A stretch of 64,000 nucleotides of DNA from Marinimicrobium sp. C6131 (GTDB taxonomy: Bacteria; Pseudomonadota; Gammaproteobacteria; Pseudomonadales; Cellvibrionaceae), in NCBI RefSeq assembly GCF_026153455.1, contig NZ_CP110629.1, positions 1,116,001-1,180,000 of the forward strand, read 5' to 3'. The position numbers were made by a program, and so were the translations under genes. Shown in pieces: positions 62,948 to 64,000 of this stretch (within the stretch, counting starts at the first letter, position 1; each line of letters begins with the position of its first letter). A model generated the notes under the pieces. It saw nothing but the letters and a program-made list of their open reading frames with translations, had not been told where the DNA came from and did not search any database.

Positions 62948-62980
62948 TTGTCGGGTTACGCGCTGCGCGTAACCCGACAA
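62948..62980. repeat. REP-like perfect hairpin
   Basis: Perfect 15-base arms, TTGTCGGGTTACGCG (62948-62962) and its complement (62966-62980), with a three-base CTG loop. It is the most intact copy of the GTCGGGTTA family and lies between the convergent cyclophilin and Dabb genes, where it could end transcription. Confidence 0.8.
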
Positions 62981-63004
62981 TCGCGCAATCTCACGACCCG
63001 CGAC

Positions 63005-63451
63005 TTACACTTCGATCGAATCAAATACTGTGACCTTCCGCCACAGGTGCGAACAGTCCTCCACAAACTTCTGGTGGATCGGATGCACCTGGTAGGCGTT
63101 CTGTCCTTCAACGTCATCGAACAACAGCAACTCTGATACCTGGTAGCTGTTATCCACCACATCCCGTTTTTCCGTTGAGGCCGGCACGCCAATATGAATG
63201 CCGCGCACGGTCTCGATCTCTTTCAGTGTCTTCAATCCGGCGATCAACGCTTCCCGATCTTCCTCGGAGTCCGGGTTTTTCAACCAGAAAAAGACGCTGT
63301 GCGTGAGCTTGGGAACGGCCACCTGTGATGACTTTCCGTTTTGCTGGGCGGGCTCATTATGGTTGTGAGCCTGGGCACCGGGCAGCATGACGGCAGCGCC
63401 CAGAGCCGCTGCACCGGTGATGAATTGCCGACGATTGGGAAGGTCTGTCAT
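63005..63451 (-). CDS. Tat-exported Dabb-domain protein
   Basis: A 148-residue protein. The N-terminus NRRQFITGAAALGAAVMLPGAQA is a Tat-type signal. The rest is a Dabb (stress-responsive A/B barrel) domain: LTHSVFFWLKNPDSEEDREALIAGL and YQVSELLLFDDVEGQNAYQVHPIHQKFV. The function of exported Dabb proteins is not known. It overlaps the upstream channel gene by four bases (ATGA), so it is the second gene of a pair. Confidence 0.87.
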   Translation of the reverse strand: MTDLPNRRQFITGAAALGAAVMLPGAQAHNHNEPAQQNGKSSQVAVPKLTHSVFFWLKNPDSEEDREALIAGLKTLKEIETVRGIHIGVPASTEKRDVVDNSYQVSELLLFDDVEGQNAYQVHPIHQKFVEDCSHLWRKVTVFDSIEV

Positions 63452-64000
63452 TGTTGTTGCACTCCTGTATGGATGGCTTTATGGATGCCAGTATCGGTCA
63501 GTATCACCAACTGGTCTTGGGGTGAAATCTCCAGCGCGGCATCCCGCGCTGGATTCAGTTGCAGATGACGCCCGTTACGCGCCTCATGATAGTAAACGCC
63601 GAGCGCTGTCTCGCCGCGCTCCCCGGCCAGGGTTTCCAGCTTCCAGAACGGCAATGATCCCTGAATACCGTAGTCGGTGGGGGAGCGGAAGAAAATCTCG
63701 GCGCCGCCTTCGGTAAACAGCTCATCGAACACCAGTCGCAGCTCCGGGCGCAACGCGACCTGCGCGAGCAGATGACTGAGAATCAGCGGGCTGATGATGG
63801 TTTCGCCGTGCTGGTGGCCCAGCAGAATCGCGTTGTCCGGGTCGCTCAGTTCCAAAAGCAAATGCGGCGGTGTACTGACATGTTTGAGGTGCTCTTCGAG
63901 AATACTCTGGCCCACGATGGCCCGCGCATCGGCCTCCTCACCACTGCCCAGACGATCACTGCTGGTGAGTATGATGCTGTCATACTGGGCCGGCTCGATA
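63448..64000 (-). CDS. C-terminal part of a CASTOR/POLLUX-type ion channel protein (5' end outside window)
   Basis: The frame continues to the right edge and reads IEPAQYDSIILTSSDRLGSGEEADARA before LEEHL. This, with HLLLELSDPDNAILLG and IISPLILSHLLAQVALRPELRLVFDELFTEGGAEIFF, matches the C-terminal regulatory part of CASTOR/POLLUX-related channels, related to RCK-type potassium channel domains. Only the last 184 residues are seen, so the membrane part cannot be judged. Confidence 0.82.
   Translation of the reverse strand, partial: IEPAQYDSIILTSSDRLGSGEEADARAIVGQSILEEHLKHVSTPPHLLLELSDPDNAILLGHQHGETIISPLILSHLLAQVALRPELRLVFDELFTEGGAEIFFRSPTDYGIQGSLPFWKLETLAGERGETALGVYYHEARNGRHLQLNPARDAALEISPQDQLVILTDTGIHKAIHTGVQQQ

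Overview
This window is a moderately GC-rich, gene-dense stretch of a gammaproteobacterial chromosome. ZipA, the full Ccm system I, Smc-ZipA-LigA order, a GacA/UvrY regulator near uvrC, ectoine-type genes and a GlyGly-CTERM protein point to a marine or halotolerant lineage. Cellvibrionales or a relative is my best guess, with low confidence. Almost everything is core-type content. The accessory flavour comes from a toxin-antitoxin pair, a light-response type operon, a Wadjet/Mks-like SMC operon and several families of intergenic hairpin repeats.

Layout. 1-1.6 kb: tail of a truncated gene, REP-like hairpins, a MntA/HepT toxin-antitoxin pair and a small membrane protein. 1.6-8.7 kb: ABC exporter, small membrane protein, pirin, azoreductase divergent from a LysR regulator, fumarase C, and a fructosamine-kinase-like protein. 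8.7-16.7 kb: uvrB, alkB-like, gacA, a sodium:solute symporter on the opposite strand, uvrC, a tRNA-Cys/tRNA-Leu cluster with a degenerate tRNA-Leu copy, and pgsA. 16.7-22.3 kb: an osmoadaptation locus with an EctR-like MarR regulator, ectA, an ectoine-type aspartate kinase, a TPR membrane protein and a BCCT transporter; ectB and ectC are not here. 22.3-25.5 kb: quinone oxidoreductase, 5'-nucleotidase, cysB.

25.7-34.9 kb is one long, tightly packed operon: DUF523/DUF1722, MerR regulator, NTF2-like, photolyase, SDR, FAD oxidoreductase, DUF1365, Cfa-type methyltransferase, DUF2878, exported protein. It is preceded by two tandem inverted-repeat operators of identical architecture. The gene set resembles light/photo-oxidative stress clusters, but the MerR protein lacks the expected cobalamin-ligand histidine.

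35-44.7 kb: FliK-like and FlhB-C-terminal-like genes, then the ccmABCDEFGHI cytochrome c maturation genes, interrupted between ccmG and ccmH by two opposite-strand tRNA genes (Val, Asp). 44.8-52.8 kb: smc, zipA, ligA, a transglycosylase-like lipoprotein and a hypothetical protein. 52.9-53.2 kb holds a remarkable nested set of inverted repeats that could fold as a four-way junction. 53.3-62.0 kb: hemB, DUF3012, jetA/jetB/jetC-like genes without the jetD nuclease, a bacterial voltage-gated sodium-channel-like gene and a DUF815 ATPase, all closely spaced. 62.1-64 kb: an exported cyclophilin with a GlyGly-CTERM tail, a Dabb protein and the C-terminal part of a CASTOR/POLLUX-type channel that runs off the window.

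The main items worth a second look are the hairpin-element family (four copies, two inside the 52.9-53.2 kb structure), the JetABC-Nav-DUF815 operon without JetD, the ectR-ectA-ask locus without ectBC, and the MerR operators with an apparently cobalamin-independent regulator.
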